Counted from the stretch's first letter, positions 1 through 6,870 are shown. The stretch: 14,951 nt of DNA from Chitinophaga pinensis (GCA_945870115.1 CAMBRH010000054.1:1-14951); one strand, 5' to 3'. Numbers and translations are program-made. Notes: generated by a model from the sequence alone, not told the origin.

Positions 1-202
1 TAATAGTTGTGTGAAATTCATCCATAAAATTGCTTAAACTAGAATTTGTTTCATTCAAATATTTTGCATTCTGTGCATTATTTGTAATTGAAACTGAACT
101 TGGGTAATTTACACTTGCGGTAACCTGATACCTCAATTTTTTATTGATAGAACAAGATTGACACAAATAAAAAATTAGGGTGAAAAAAAATAGCTGTTTC
201 AT
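1..202 (-). CDS. Lipoprotein of unknown function, 5' part only
   Basis: The minus strand is open from an ATG at 200-202 to the window edge, giving 67 codons of the N-terminus; the rest lies outside. The protein begins MKQLFFFTLIFYLCQSC, a short charged start, a hydrophobic stretch and a lipobox-like end (LCQSC), so Cys17 is the likely lipidated residue. The following part is rich in Ser, Asn and Thr (for example SVSITNNAQNAKYLNE), as often seen in secreted Bacteroidota proteins. I do not recognise a family from this fragment. It is on the same strand as the carbon-related operon upstream, but 169 bases separate it from that operon, so it may have its own promoter. I see no good TAnnTTTG box just upstream. 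The reading frame and signal peptide are seen directly; export is inferred. Confidence 0.7.
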   Translation of the reverse strand, partial: MKQLFFFTLIFYLCQSCSINKKLRYQVTASVNYPSSVSITNNAQNAKYLNETNSSLSNFMDEFHTTI

Positions 203-283
203 AAATTTATAAAAACACTAAAGTAATTTAAAAATATAAAATAGCTGTCTTTTTTGAGAATTATGAGTGATTTTTATCAAAAA

Positions 284-301
284 TTGACCAAATGTGATCA
301 A
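284..301. promoter_or_regulatory. Imperfect 18-bp palindrome between two genes
   Basis: An imperfect palindrome, TTGACCAAATGTGATCAA, has seven paired positions per arm (one only as a G-T wobble) around a short centre. It lies in the gap between the end of the SbtA-type gene and the start of the partial lipoprotein gene. It has no T-run, so it is a poor intrinsic terminator, and an operator for the lipoprotein gene is possible. The outer TTGA/TCAA halves recall FNR-type sites, but the spacing is too wide for a canonical TTGAT-N4-ATCAA box. Chance is a real alternative. Confidence 0.25.
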
Positions 302-371
302 ACTTATCCGCTAAAACCAGTTGTTATAGCTATAAAAGAACAATTATTAATAATCTATTAGTGAATACTAA

Positions 372-1334
372 TTAAGTATTTTGAACAAGTAGAAAATAGA
401 TAGGCATACCAATTGTAATATTTATTGGAAAGGTAACTGCAAGAGCCATTGGTAAGAATAGTCCAGGATTTGATTGTGGAACTGAGATTTTCATAGCCGC
501 AGGAACTGCTATGTAAGAGGCACTTGCTGCTAAAACTGCAAACATAAAACGATTAGTTATATCTTCCGTTACTAATGAACTCAACATTGCCACAACGCAA
601 CCATTAATAAGTGGAATTAAAATGGCAAAAATAATTGGGAACCAACCGAATGAGAAAAATGCTTTTAACTTTTTGCCACTTGTAATCCCCATATCTAAAA
701 GAAAAATTGCAAGAAAGCCTTTAAAAAGATCATTTGTAAAAGGTTTGATTCCTTCGGCCTGCTTAGCGTTAGCTATATAACCAATAATCAAACTTCCAAG
801 AATTAGCAAAACACTTCCATTTGTAAAAGAATGTTTAATAGCTGATCGTTTCTTTATTTTTTCTTCTTCGTTTTTATTGAATATTGAAATCAGAACAAGA
901 CCAATAATAATTGCAGGCGATTCCATTAAAGCCATAATTGCAACCATATGTCCATGAAGTTCTAACTGCTGTGATTCGAGATAAGAGACTGCCGTTACGA
1001 ATGTTACTGCGCTTACCGAACCATAAGCAGCGGCAATAGCACCCGCGTCAAACACACTCAATTTTCTTTTAAGAATAAAGAATGAGTATAGTGGTATTAA
1101 TAAGGAAATTAGAACCCCAAATAACATTGACCATCCAATTTCCATGGTAAATGCCTCATGAGACAATTCTTGACCACCTTTGAAACCAATTGCAAATAAT
1201 AGATAAAGCGAAATGAATTTTGATGAATTTGCTGGGATTTCTAAATCGCTTTTTAAATAAACGGCAATTATTCCAAGTACAAAAAATAGTAATGCTGGAT
1301 TTGTTAAGTTTTCTATAAGTAAATTAAAATTCAT
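372..1334 (-). CDS. sbtA: SbtA-type sodium-dependent bicarbonate transporter
   Basis: This 320-aa protein is almost entirely hydrophobic, with about ten predicted membrane helices and short loops. It matches the sodium-dependent bicarbonate transport superfamily (Sbt_1, PF05982), whose best-known member is cyanobacterial SbtA, an inner-membrane Na+/HCO3- symporter. Family-like segments are AIAAAYGSVSAVTFVTA near residues 98-114, MALMESPAIIIG near 133-144, and the C-terminal ASASYIAVPAAMKISVPQSNP with ALAVTFPINITIG. The length is slightly below that of cyanobacterial SbtA. The gene is the last of the minus-strand operon, 57 bases after the Sua5 gene, with no obvious promoter in the gap. Classical SbtA is controlled by the PII-like protein SbtB. 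No clear SbtB lies beside it, but a CutA/PII-fold-like gene sits in the same operon at 3900-4211. Bicarbonate is the expected substrate from the family; homologues in heterotrophs are mostly untested. Confidence 0.85.
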   Translation of the reverse strand: MNFNLLIENLTNPALLFFVLGIIAVYLKSDLEIPANSSKFISLYLLFAIGFKGGQELSHEAFTMEIGWSMLFGVLISLLIPLYSFFILKRKLSVFDAGAIAAAYGSVSAVTFVTAVSYLESQQLELHGHMVAIMALMESPAIIIGLVLISIFNKNEEEKIKKRSAIKHSFTNGSVLLILGSLIIGYIANAKQAEGIKPFTNDLFKGFLAIFLLDMGITSGKKLKAFFSFGWFPIIFAILIPLINGCVVAMLSSLVTEDITNRFMFAVLAASASYIAVPAAMKISVPQSNPGLFLPMALAVTFPINITIGMPIYFLLVQNT

Positions 1335-1391
1335 GTTTTTTGCTAATTATTTGTGTTTTTTTTTATTTGTATTCCGTTTAATGGTTTTTAT

Positions 1392-2348
1392 CTATTCTTT
1401 TTTTGTTGCTCTTTCCAATTTGTCGTTAATTGTTTTACCCAAACCAATGTCTGGTAATCTTTCTGCAATGATAACATCCAGATTATTTTGGTCTAAACGA
1501 TGCATAGCAGCATATAAATTTTTGGCAGCTTCAGCAAAATCGCCAGATTTTGATAAAAATTCTTGTGAAATATTGTTATTTTTTTGAATGGGATTCTGAA
1601 ATAGTAGTAAACCTACTTTTTTTCCCTCAAAACTTTTTAATAACTCAGGAATATTTTCTGTCAGATAAGTATCAGTCTTTGGTGCATAATGTCTAGAAAG
1701 CATCCCTGGAGAGTTTGGTGATTTTTCACTGTTAACTGTAATGCTTAATTTTCCGGTGATTTTTTCTATATCTTCGATTGAAATTGAACCATGTCTATAC
1801 AATACAGGCTGGTCATTTTCAAATCCAATAATAGTAGAATCAACACCTTTCTCGCATTCCCCTCCGTCTAATATAATGTTTAGCCCTTCACCAAAATAAT
1901 TGAGAACGTGTTCAGCGTTTGTCGGACTTATAGAACCAAACGGGTTTGCACTAGGTGCTGCTAATGGAAAGTCTAGTGCGTCTAATAAAGCTAATGTCAG
2001 TGGGTGACTTGGAACTCTTACAGCAACAGTTTTTTTTCCTGCACTAATTAAATCTGAAATGTGTTCTTGTTTTTTTAATACCAAAGTTAAAGGTCCTGGC
2101 CAGAATTCATTGGCAAGTTTGAGCGCAATATCAGGAATATCACATGCAATATCATGCAAATATTCAACTGACTTTAAATGAACAATTAAAGGATTGAATA
2201 ATGGTCTTTTTTTAAGTTCAAATATTTTTTTTATTGCCGTTTCACTAAAAGCATTTCCCGCTAAACCATATACAGTTTCAGTGGGAATTGCTATTAATTC
2301 ATTTTTAAGAAGCGCCTCTTTTGCTTTATTTAGGTCTTTTGATAACAT
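1392..2348 (-). CDS. sua5: Threonylcarbamoyl-AMP synthase, Sua5 type (YrdC plus Sua5 domain)
   Basis: This enzyme makes L-threonylcarbamoyladenylate from threonine, bicarbonate (or CO2) and ATP, the first step of the universal tRNA t6A37 modification in the cytoplasm. The YrdC domain covers roughly residues 5-195. It shows IPTETVYGLAGNAF, KKRPLFNPLIVHL (the KxR nucleotide-binding motif), PGPLTLVLKK, VAVRVPSHPLTLALL, PLAAPSANPFGSISPT and GVDSTIIGF. The SPGMLSRHYAPKT segment then opens the C-terminal Sua5 domain. At 318 aa it is the long Sua5 form rather than the short TsaC form. It starts 8 bases after the DUF6671 stop, so it is probably co-transcribed. Its dependence on bicarbonate fits the carbon theme of the operon, although housekeeping genes also land in operons by chance. 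The family call is close to certain. Confidence 0.95.
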   Translation of the reverse strand: MLSKDLNKAKEALLKNELIAIPTETVYGLAGNAFSETAIKKIFELKKRPLFNPLIVHLKSVEYLHDIACDIPDIALKLANEFWPGPLTLVLKKQEHISDLISAGKKTVAVRVPSHPLTLALLDALDFPLAAPSANPFGSISPTNAEHVLNYFGEGLNIILDGGECEKGVDSTIIGFENDQPVLYRHGSISIEDIEKITGKLSITVNSEKSPNSPGMLSRHYAPKTDTYLTENIPELLKSFEGKKVGLLLFQNPIQKNNNISQEFLSKSGDFAEAAKNLYAAMHRLDQNNLDVIIAERLPDIGLGKTINDKLERATKKE

Positions 2349-2356
2349 TTCTCTGT

Positions 2357-3193
2357 TTATGGGTTACAAATATCGCAGTACATTGGGTCTTCACTCTGTT
2401 TTCCATTCGGATATTTTTCTTCTTTTTCATATTGACATTTCTGACAAGAATATACGTAACTTAATGTACTTCGAGTGGGAAAATTACACAGCTCACAAGG
2501 CAATCCTTGATTCGAACCAGTAATTCCAAAACCAGGAGTAGCACAATTTGGACATGCTGCAGTTACTTTATTAGCTAATTTTAAAGTTGCTTTTTTTATA
2601 ACTTCCATTCGCATCGGATTATACATGGCCCGCATATCTGTTTCAATAAAAGCTTTTCCATATTTTGAAATAAAATCACGAAACATCAACGTTAGATCTT
2701 CGTGATTTGTTATTCCCTTAACGATGTCTTTAAAATCCTCTTTATTCTTCCTAATAATCAAGCCGTGAGTTGGAAATTTTACGAGTTGGATAAAATCAAT
2801 TAATTCTGTTTCGCTTTTAATTTCTGAACCATTAAAATTAGTTTCTAAACTCAACTCTCTTGCAATAATTTCAAGATCATTTTTCTTGTCTATTAAAATT
2901 AAAAATTCATCATCTGCAGATCCAAAAAAAATAGATGGATGCGAACCAAAAGAACCTTCGCTCGCAACAGCTAAATCACAATTAGCCAGTTCCATTGCCA
3001 AAAGACATTTATTTCTAACAGTCGTTATAGGATCATTTTTTCTTTCAACTTCTCCAGTAAAGGTACCTAGTAAATCCGTATCTAATTCTTTAATAACAAA
3101 GCATTTTACACCCAATTCTTTTTCTAAAATTGGAGCAATCACTTTTTCCTTTTCATGTTTAGTTGCTATCAGTAAACTCCTTCCTTTGAACAT
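2357..3193 (-). CDS. DUF6671-like protein with C-terminal zinc ribbons
   Basis: This 278-aa soluble protein has two parts. The N-terminal part (about 1-200) has ATKHEKEKVIAPILEKELG at 10-28, TGEVERKND near 46-54 and AVASEGSFGSHPSIFF at 75-90, spacing I associate with the uncharacterised DUF6671 family. The Arg/Glu/Asp/His content of these conserved stretches suggests an enzymatic pocket. The C-terminal part has four CxxC knuckles, C214/C217, C233/C236, C250/C253 and C273/C276, enough for two zinc sites. No signal peptide or membrane helix is visible, so it should be cytoplasmic. Its ATG shares one base with the stop codon of the 93-aa gene (TAATG), so the two are probably translationally coupled. 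Function is unknown. Zinc ribbons often bind RNA or protein partners, and the neighbour Sua5 acts in tRNA modification, but a link is only inference. Confidence 0.75.
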   Translation of the reverse strand: MFKGRSLLIATKHEKEKVIAPILEKELGVKCFVIKELDTDLLGTFTGEVERKNDPITTVRNKCLLAMELANCDLAVASEGSFGSHPSIFFGSADDEFLILIDKKNDLEIIARELSLETNFNGSEIKSETELIDFIQLVKFPTHGLIIRKNKEDFKDIVKGITNHEDLTLMFRDFISKYGKAFIETDMRAMYNPMRMEVIKKATLKLANKVTAACPNCATPGFGITGSNQGLPCELCNFPTRSTLSYVYSCQKCQYEKEEKYPNGKQSEDPMYCDICNP

Positions 3194-3474
3194 TAGTCTT
3201 CCAATATTGAAATATTGATTTCTGAACTCAACACAATTTTTTTGTTTTTAACCTTAGCCTCTGCTAAAATCAATTCTAGCTTTTTAATTTCGTCTCTTAA
3301 GGCTGGGATTTTTTTTTGCGCAATTTCATCGTCTTGTCCATATCGTTCTTGCGAACTCCAATTTTTTACTGTATGAAAATTAATTTTTGAGGAAAACATA
3401 TTCATTAGAATTTCCTTTGCTTCATCATTGGTGAAGTTACCATTTATTAATGTTAATGTTTCAGTATTTTTCAT
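3193..3474 (-). CDS. Small helical protein of unknown function, paralogue of 3641-3889
   Basis: This is a 93-aa, highly charged, soluble protein. Residues 8-50 (LINGNFTNDEAKEILMNMF, then SKINFHTVKNWSSQERYG) match the start of the 82-aa protein two genes upstream, which has LIQGEFNSKDAIDLLTQMI then VKIKYHEAKINSQSSEE. Both then have a Lys/Glu/Leu-rich helix likely to form a coiled coil (about 55-78 here). The C-terminal tail (KKIVLSSEINISILED) looks like a beta hairpin. The start codon overlaps the stop of the 57-aa membrane ORF (ATGA) and the stop overlaps the DUF6671 start (TAATG), placing it in the middle of the coupled operon. I do not recognise a named family. A heteromer with its paralogue is a reasonable inference. 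Confidence 0.75.
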   Translation of the reverse strand: MKNTETLTLINGNFTNDEAKEILMNMFSSKINFHTVKNWSSQERYGQDDEIAQKKIPALRDEIKKLELILAEAKVKNKKIVLSSEINISILED

Positions 3475-3644
3475 GCCTTATTGTGTTTTGGTTTGATACA
3501 AATTTGAATGCAAAAGCAGCCAGTAAATATTCCTAAAATTGCAAAAAGTTGACTTATAACAACATCTTTAGTAATTAAAGCCATTATTAGAAAAATAATC
3601 ATTAACACCAAAGAAAGACTCGCTTTCATTCCTATTATTTTCAT
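3471..3644 (-). CDS. 57-aa membrane protein embedded in the operon
   Basis: A short minus-strand reading frame runs from the ATG at 3642-3644 to the TGA at 3471-3473 and encodes 57 residues beginning MKIIGMKASLSL. It has two hydrophobic stretches (about residues 8-24, and 28-50 including AILGIFTGCFCIQICI) and ends in a basic tail, KPKHNKA. Both ends show four-base ATGA overlaps: its start overlaps the stop of the 82-aa gene and its stop overlaps the start of the 93-aa gene. That double coupling is the main evidence that it is a real gene, since it fills an otherwise empty gap between paralogues exactly. It is likely an inner-membrane protein with two helices. A second in-frame Met at residue 6 is an alternative start, but only the first gives the overlap. 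Family and function are unknown. Confidence 0.75.
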   Translation of the reverse strand: MKIIGMKASLSLVLMIIFLIMALITKDVVISQLFAILGIFTGCFCIQICIKPKHNKA

Positions 3645-3889
3645 TCTGATTCAATTTTAATTACCGCTTCAACTTTTACACCATTTGTTTTTGAATTGAC
3701 TGTTTTTCTTAATTCAAAAAGATCTTTTTGCAAATGTTTGATTTTTGATTCCCTTGTTTTAATATCCTCTTCACTACTTTGACTATTTATCTTAGCTTCG
3801 TGATACTTTATTTTTACGTGTATCATTTGAGTTAATAGGTCTATAGCGTCTTTGGAATTAAACTCCCCTTGTATAAGTTGTACGTTCAT
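3641..3889 (-). CDS. Small helical protein of unknown function, paralogue of 3193-3474
   Basis: This is an 82-aa charged soluble protein. The N-terminal half reads LIQGEFNSKDAIDLLTQMI then HVKIKYHEAKINSQSSEED. The C-terminal half, EDIKTRESKIKHLQKDLFELRKTV, has heptad-like Leu/Ile spacing typical of a coiled coil. It aligns along most of its length with the 93-aa protein downstream; shared residues include LI.G.F...A...L..M, KI..H..K and SQ. The gene follows the CutA-like gene by 10 bases and overlaps the 57-aa membrane ORF by four (ATGA). A coiled-coil protein next to a tiny membrane protein suggests a membrane-tethered regulatory or scaffold complex, but no function can be read from the sequence. 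Confidence 0.78.
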   Translation of the reverse strand: MNVQLIQGEFNSKDAIDLLTQMIHVKIKYHEAKINSQSSEEDIKTRESKIKHLQKDLFELRKTVNSKTNGVKVEAVIKIESE

Positions 3890-3899
3890 ATTACAGATT

Positions 3900-4211
3900 T
3901 TAAATTGGCATTGTTTTAGTTCTAACTATATCATCAAAAATTCTATTTGATGCAACAATTGGAATTGATGTTATAGGCGTTTCTTTACCTATTTTTGTTT
4001 CCACAGCCTTTACAATTTGATTGAATAAAAGCGATTTTGACTGTGCAGTAATAACGTTTAATAACTCTTCTGAGAAGATATTATTTTCAAGTTTGTAGGA
4101 AACATTATTCTTATCAATCGTAGCTGATGCAATTAATTTTTCTTCCAAAAGAAACTTTACCAATTCCTTTGCGCTATCTTCTTTTTTTAAATAAATGATG
4201 ATATTAACCAT
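3900..4211 (-). CDS. CutA/PII-fold-like small protein, possible regulator
   Basis: This 103-aa soluble protein follows the beta-alpha-beta pattern of CutA1 and PII-like proteins. A first strand (VNIIIYL) leads to the helix DSAKELVKFLLEEKLIASATI, a beta hairpin (VSYKLENNIF), a strand (ELLNVITAQSK), a second helix (LLFNQIVKAVETKI) and the ending ITSIPIVASNRIFDDIVRTKT. This resembles CutA1, where the equivalents are LVEEKLAACVNI, an ALPI/V segment and a final WI..NT helix. CutA1 proteins are trimers of the same ferredoxin-like fold as PII signalling proteins. The usual CutA Trp/Tyr and metal-site residues are largely absent, so the protein is divergent. It lies 18 bases after icd and in the same operon as an SbtA-type transporter. 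Cyanobacterial SbtA is regulated by the PII-like SbtB, so a sensor or transporter-partner role is attractive but inferred. Confidence 0.6.
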   Translation of the reverse strand: MVNIIIYLKKEDSAKELVKFLLEEKLIASATIDKNNVSYKLENNIFSEELLNVITAQSKSLLFNQIVKAVETKIGKETPITSIPIVASNRIFDDIVRTKTMPI

Positions 4212-4229
4212 TACCTTAGTGTTTAGAAA

Positions 4230-5654
4230 TTATTGCCCTTGTCCTAATGAATATCCTGCCTTACCATCAAATGAGTAGAGATTTTCTGTTTTTATACTAT
4301 CAATGTTTTCATTGAGTGCATTTTTCAAAAGTTCGATAATATTTGATTTATTTATTTCAGAATTTTCCAATGGTTTAAAACGGCATCTCCAATGATCAGT
4401 ACAAAATGTTTCCTTAAATCCATCAGGCCAAACTTTAATTCCTCTGTTTGTTATCATAGAAAGTTTTATTCCATTGCTTTCAATTTTCTTTACTTTATCT
4501 GCTAATTCATTAGGATTTGAACCATTCCATTGCACAAAAATATCTACACCAACTAATTCTTTTTTGACAGCAGGTTTACGCTTGTATTTAGGAAGATTTA
4601 AGGCCGAATTATTGGCATAAGAAACAGATTTTAATATAGAAGGTTTTTTGCCGAGATTTTCAATGACTGCTTTTGCAAATTCCTTGGTTCCAAGTTTTTG
4701 ACTACTTGTTCCCTCTTTATAGATATCGTATGTATGAATCCCATCTTCCAAAGTTTTTAGCCAAGCGTTTTGAACTTTTTCTGCTATTTCAGTCTGCCCA
4801 ATGTGGTTAAGCATCATAATCGCTCCTTGCAATAAACCTGATGGATTAGCAACATTTTGTCCTGCTCTTCTTGGTGCTGAACCATGAATTGCTTCAAACA
4901 TAGAACATTCTTCACCAATATTTGCGGAACCAGCCAAACCAACTGAACCTGTTATTTGTGCTGCAACATCACTTAGGACATCGCCATATAAATTTGGCAT
5001 AACAATTACATCAAAAACTTCTGGAGTATCAGCCATTTTTGCTGCACCAATATCTATAATCCAGTGTTCGTTTTCTATTTCAGGATATTCTTTTGCAATC
5101 TCATCAAATACTTGGTGAAACAATCCATCCGTTTGTTTCATAATATTGTCCTTTGTAAAACAAGTTACTTTTTTGCGGTTTTGTTGTTTAGCATACTCAA
5201 AAGCGTAGCGAACAATTTTTTCACAACCTGGTCTACTAATTAGTTTTAAGCATTGAACAACCTCGTCCGTTTGTTGATGCTCTATTCCAGCATATAAATC
5301 TTCTTCATTTTCTCGTACAATTACAATATCCATTATAGGATGCTTGGTACTCACAAAGGGATGTAAACTCATGCAAGGTCTTACGTTTGAGTACAAACCT
5401 AGAAATTTACGCGTTGTAACATTTAAGCTTTTGTAACCACCACCTTGTGGAGTTGTAATTGGAGCTTTAAGGAAAATTTTATTCCTTCTGATAATTTCCC
5501 ATGATTCAGCAGTATTTCCAGCTAGATATACTTTTTCGCCAACTTCAATTTCATCAATTTCGAGTTTAGCACCTGCCGCTAAAATTATTTCTAAGGTTGC
5601 GTCCATTATCTCTGGACCAATTCCGTCTCCTTTTGCTACTGTTATTCTTGTCAT
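4230..5654 (-). CDS. icd: Isocitrate dehydrogenase, long form with C-terminal extension, probably NADP-dependent
   Basis: Icd interconverts isocitrate and 2-oxoglutarate plus CO2 in the TCA cycle, in the cytoplasm. In this 474-aa protein, KGDGIGPEI (8-16) is the family start, and SLNVTTRKFLGLYSNVRP (76-93) carries the substrate-binding Ser/Asn/Arg set. RENEEDLYAGIEH (114-126) and FTKDNIMKQTDG (166-177, catalytic Lys168) follow, then NLYGDVLSD (221-229) for the metal-binding Asp residues. EAIHGSAPRRAGQNVANP (254-271) is the coenzyme loop. Many NADP enzymes have APKYAG there; the basic Arg-Arg still fits NADP better than the acidic NAD-type loop. Residues from about 340 form the extra domain of Thermus/Rickettsia-like long Icd enzymes. 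The start overlaps the stop of the small membrane gene upstream (ATGA). Finding icd inside a bicarbonate-transport operon is unusual. Forward (CO2-releasing) and reverse (carboxylating) directions are both chemically possible. Confidence 0.95.
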   Translation of the reverse strand: MTRITVAKGDGIGPEIMDATLEIILAAGAKLEIDEIEVGEKVYLAGNTAESWEIIRRNKIFLKAPITTPQGGGYKSLNVTTRKFLGLYSNVRPCMSLHPFVSTKHPIMDIVIVRENEEDLYAGIEHQQTDEVVQCLKLISRPGCEKIVRYAFEYAKQQNRKKVTCFTKDNIMKQTDGLFHQVFDEIAKEYPEIENEHWIIDIGAAKMADTPEVFDVIVMPNLYGDVLSDVAAQITGSVGLAGSANIGEECSMFEAIHGSAPRRAGQNVANPSGLLQGAIMMLNHIGQTEIAEKVQNAWLKTLEDGIHTYDIYKEGTSSQKLGTKEFAKAVIENLGKKPSILKSVSYANNSALNLPKYKRKPAVKKELVGVDIFVQWNGSNPNELADKVKKIESNGIKLSMITNRGIKVWPDGFKETFCTDHWRCRFKPLENSEINKSNIIELLKNALNENIDSIKTENLYSFDGKAGYSLGQGQ

Positions 5655-5923
5655 TTGTTTTTTTTATTTATTTTATTAGTATATTTTTCGTCAATCTTAT
5701 CCTCTAAGGTGATATAAATCTTAACACAAGAAAGTGCTACCACTATGCAAATGAAAGCTATTAAAAAATAATGATGTTCTGCAAAATCTGCGACATAACT
5801 TATCATACCTAAAGGCGTTAAATGAAAAATAATGCTACAAATAAAAATACATATCGCTATAGTTCCAATTATTACTAGTAATGCTTTTACTTTTGAGTTT
5901 GATTTTTGCTTTGCTGTTTCCAT
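5651..5923 (-). CDS. Small two-helix inner-membrane protein
   Basis: This 90-aa protein has a basic N-terminus (METAKQKSNSKVK). Helix one spans about residues 13-35 (ALLVIIGTIAICIFICSIIF) and helix two about 50-68 (HHYFLIAFICIVVALSCVKI). A highly charged C-terminal tail, DEKYTNKINKKNK, probably lies in the cytoplasm with the N-terminus. I recognise no family. Its last four bases overlap the icd start (ATGA), which implies translational coupling to icd. The gene is 106 bases from the SPFH gene upstream, and I see no clear TAnnTTTG promoter in that gap, so it may be read through from the SPFH promoter. It could be a partner of the SPFH protein or the transporter, but nothing in the sequence proves this. 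Confidence 0.7.
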   Translation of the reverse strand: METAKQKSNSKVKALLVIIGTIAICIFICSIIFHLTPLGMISYVADFAEHHYFLIAFICIVVALSCVKIYITLEDKIDEKYTNKINKKNK

Positions 5924-6029
5924 AATTTATTTTATTAGTGTAATTAAAATCCAAAAACTGGTTTTTTAGTCTATTTAAGCTCTTTTATATTTCCTCAAAA
6001 AAATAAAACGTTAAACCTTCTTTCAATAC

Positions 6030-6806
6030 TTACTTTACGTCATCAATCAAAAATGGTATTTTGCCTTCTGTAATTATAATTTTGCTATTGGGTGATTTAG
6101 ATAATTCAATAAAAGCTTCTATACTTCTAATCTTAATAATTTGATCAGTTAGTCCTTCAGAAAGTATTTTTTGAGCATCTTTAGTTCCTGTGGCTTCAAT
6201 AATTTTTCTTTCTGCATTTAATTTTTCTTGTTGCAAAATAAAAACCATCCTCATAGCATCTTGTTCAGCTTGTAATTTTTGTTCGATTGAACTAGCTAGA
6301 CCCGCTGGTAATTGAATACTTTTCATCAAAACAGCTTCGATAATAATTCCTTGATCAGAAAGAGTTTCTTCCATTTTAACTTTAATTGCATTTTCTATTT
6401 CTGCTCTCATTCCTGAATGCATATCTTTTGCAAAATATTTAGAACACACATCTGCAGAAGCTGATCTAAATACGTTAGATATAATATTTTCATATCCAAA
6501 ACCAATGCTACTGATTACTTTTGGCACACTATTTTGTTCAATTCTATATAAAATTGAGATTTGAGCAGTAACACTTAAACCTTCCTTACTTGGTAAGTTC
6601 AGCGATAACTCAAGATCGTTTATCTGAATATTTGTTTTAATAACTTTCGTTGTGAAAGGATTAAACCAAACTGAACCAGGAGTATGAATTTTTTGAGAAA
6701 GTTTACCAAGTTTTTGTTTTACTCCAATTTCCCCTGGCCTTACGATAGCACAACTTGTGAATACGAAAAACACAATTACTGTATAAATGATTTTAAATTT
6801 TTTCAT
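6030..6806 (-). CDS. SPFH/band-7 (prohibitin-like) lipoprotein
   Basis: This 258-aa protein starts MKKFKIIYTVIVFFVFTSC, a lipoprotein-type signal with probable lipidation at Cys19. The SPFH/band-7 domain covers about residues 22-200. RPGEIGVKQKLGKLSQKIHTPG is the characteristic opening, then LPSKEGLSVTAQISILYRI, and a long helix with QKLQAEQDAMRMVFILQQEKLNAERKIIEATG (split here by family convention), typical of prohibitin-like scaffolds. Such proteins oligomerise on membranes and organise protease or transporter complexes. The lipid anchor in place of a membrane helix is a known variant in Bacteroidota. This is the first minus-strand gene after the divergent promoter region, so it is probably the operon leader, 106 bases ahead of the next gene. 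A role in organising the membrane proteins of the operon is inferred. Confidence 0.85.
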   Translation of the reverse strand: MKKFKIIYTVIVFFVFTSCAIVRPGEIGVKQKLGKLSQKIHTPGSVWFNPFTTKVIKTNIQINDLELSLNLPSKEGLSVTAQISILYRIEQNSVPKVISSIGFGYENIISNVFRSASADVCSKYFAKDMHSGMRAEIENAIKVKMEETLSDQGIIIEAVLMKSIQLPAGLASSIEQKLQAEQDAMRMVFILQQEKLNAERKIIEATGTKDAQKILSEGLTDQIIKIRSIEAFIELSKSPNSKIIITEGKIPFLIDDVK

Positions 6807-6828
6807 ATTAGATATTTTTAGAACATTA

Positions 6829-6836
6829 CAAAGTTG
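6829..6836 (-). promoter_or_regulatory. Probable -7 box for the SPFH-led operon
   Basis: On the minus strand the sequence is CAACTTTG, seven of eight matches to the Bacteroidota -7 consensus TAnnTTTG, 22 bases before the SPFH start codon. No TTG lies at a good -33 distance, which would fit a promoter that needs an activator such as the LysR protein. Confidence 0.45.
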
Positions 6837-6862
6837 AGGATTCTAATTCATAAATTTTTATT

Positions 6863-6870
6863 TATCTTTG
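6863..6870 (+). promoter_or_regulatory. Probable -7 box of the LysR gene
   Basis: TATCTTTG matches the Bacteroidota -7 consensus TAnnTTTG in full and lies 24 bases before the LysR start codon. The nearest TTG (6834-6836) gives a 26-base spacer, a little longer than usual, so the -33 part is weak. Confidence 0.6.

Noticed and set aside
364..380. Small inverted repeat AATACT/AGTATT spanning the sbtA-type stop codon, considered as a terminator
   Set aside because: Only six A-T-rich pairs and no T-run after it; not convincing as an intrinsic terminator.
1333..1587. Plus-strand ORF of 84 codons
   Set aside because: It lies antisense to the Sua5 gene and the short gap before it; its composition mirrors the real gene and there is no promoter or family match.
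2194..2523. Plus-strand ORF of 109 codons
   Set aside because: Antisense shadow over the Sua5 start and the DUF6671 end.
2886..3218. Plus-strand ORF of 110 codons
   Set aside because: Antisense to the well-supported DUF6671 gene.
5924..6029. Possible promoter or terminator between the SPFH and small membrane genes
   Set aside because: I found no TAnnTTTG box and only a weak AAAAAC/GTTTTT pairing with a two-base loop.
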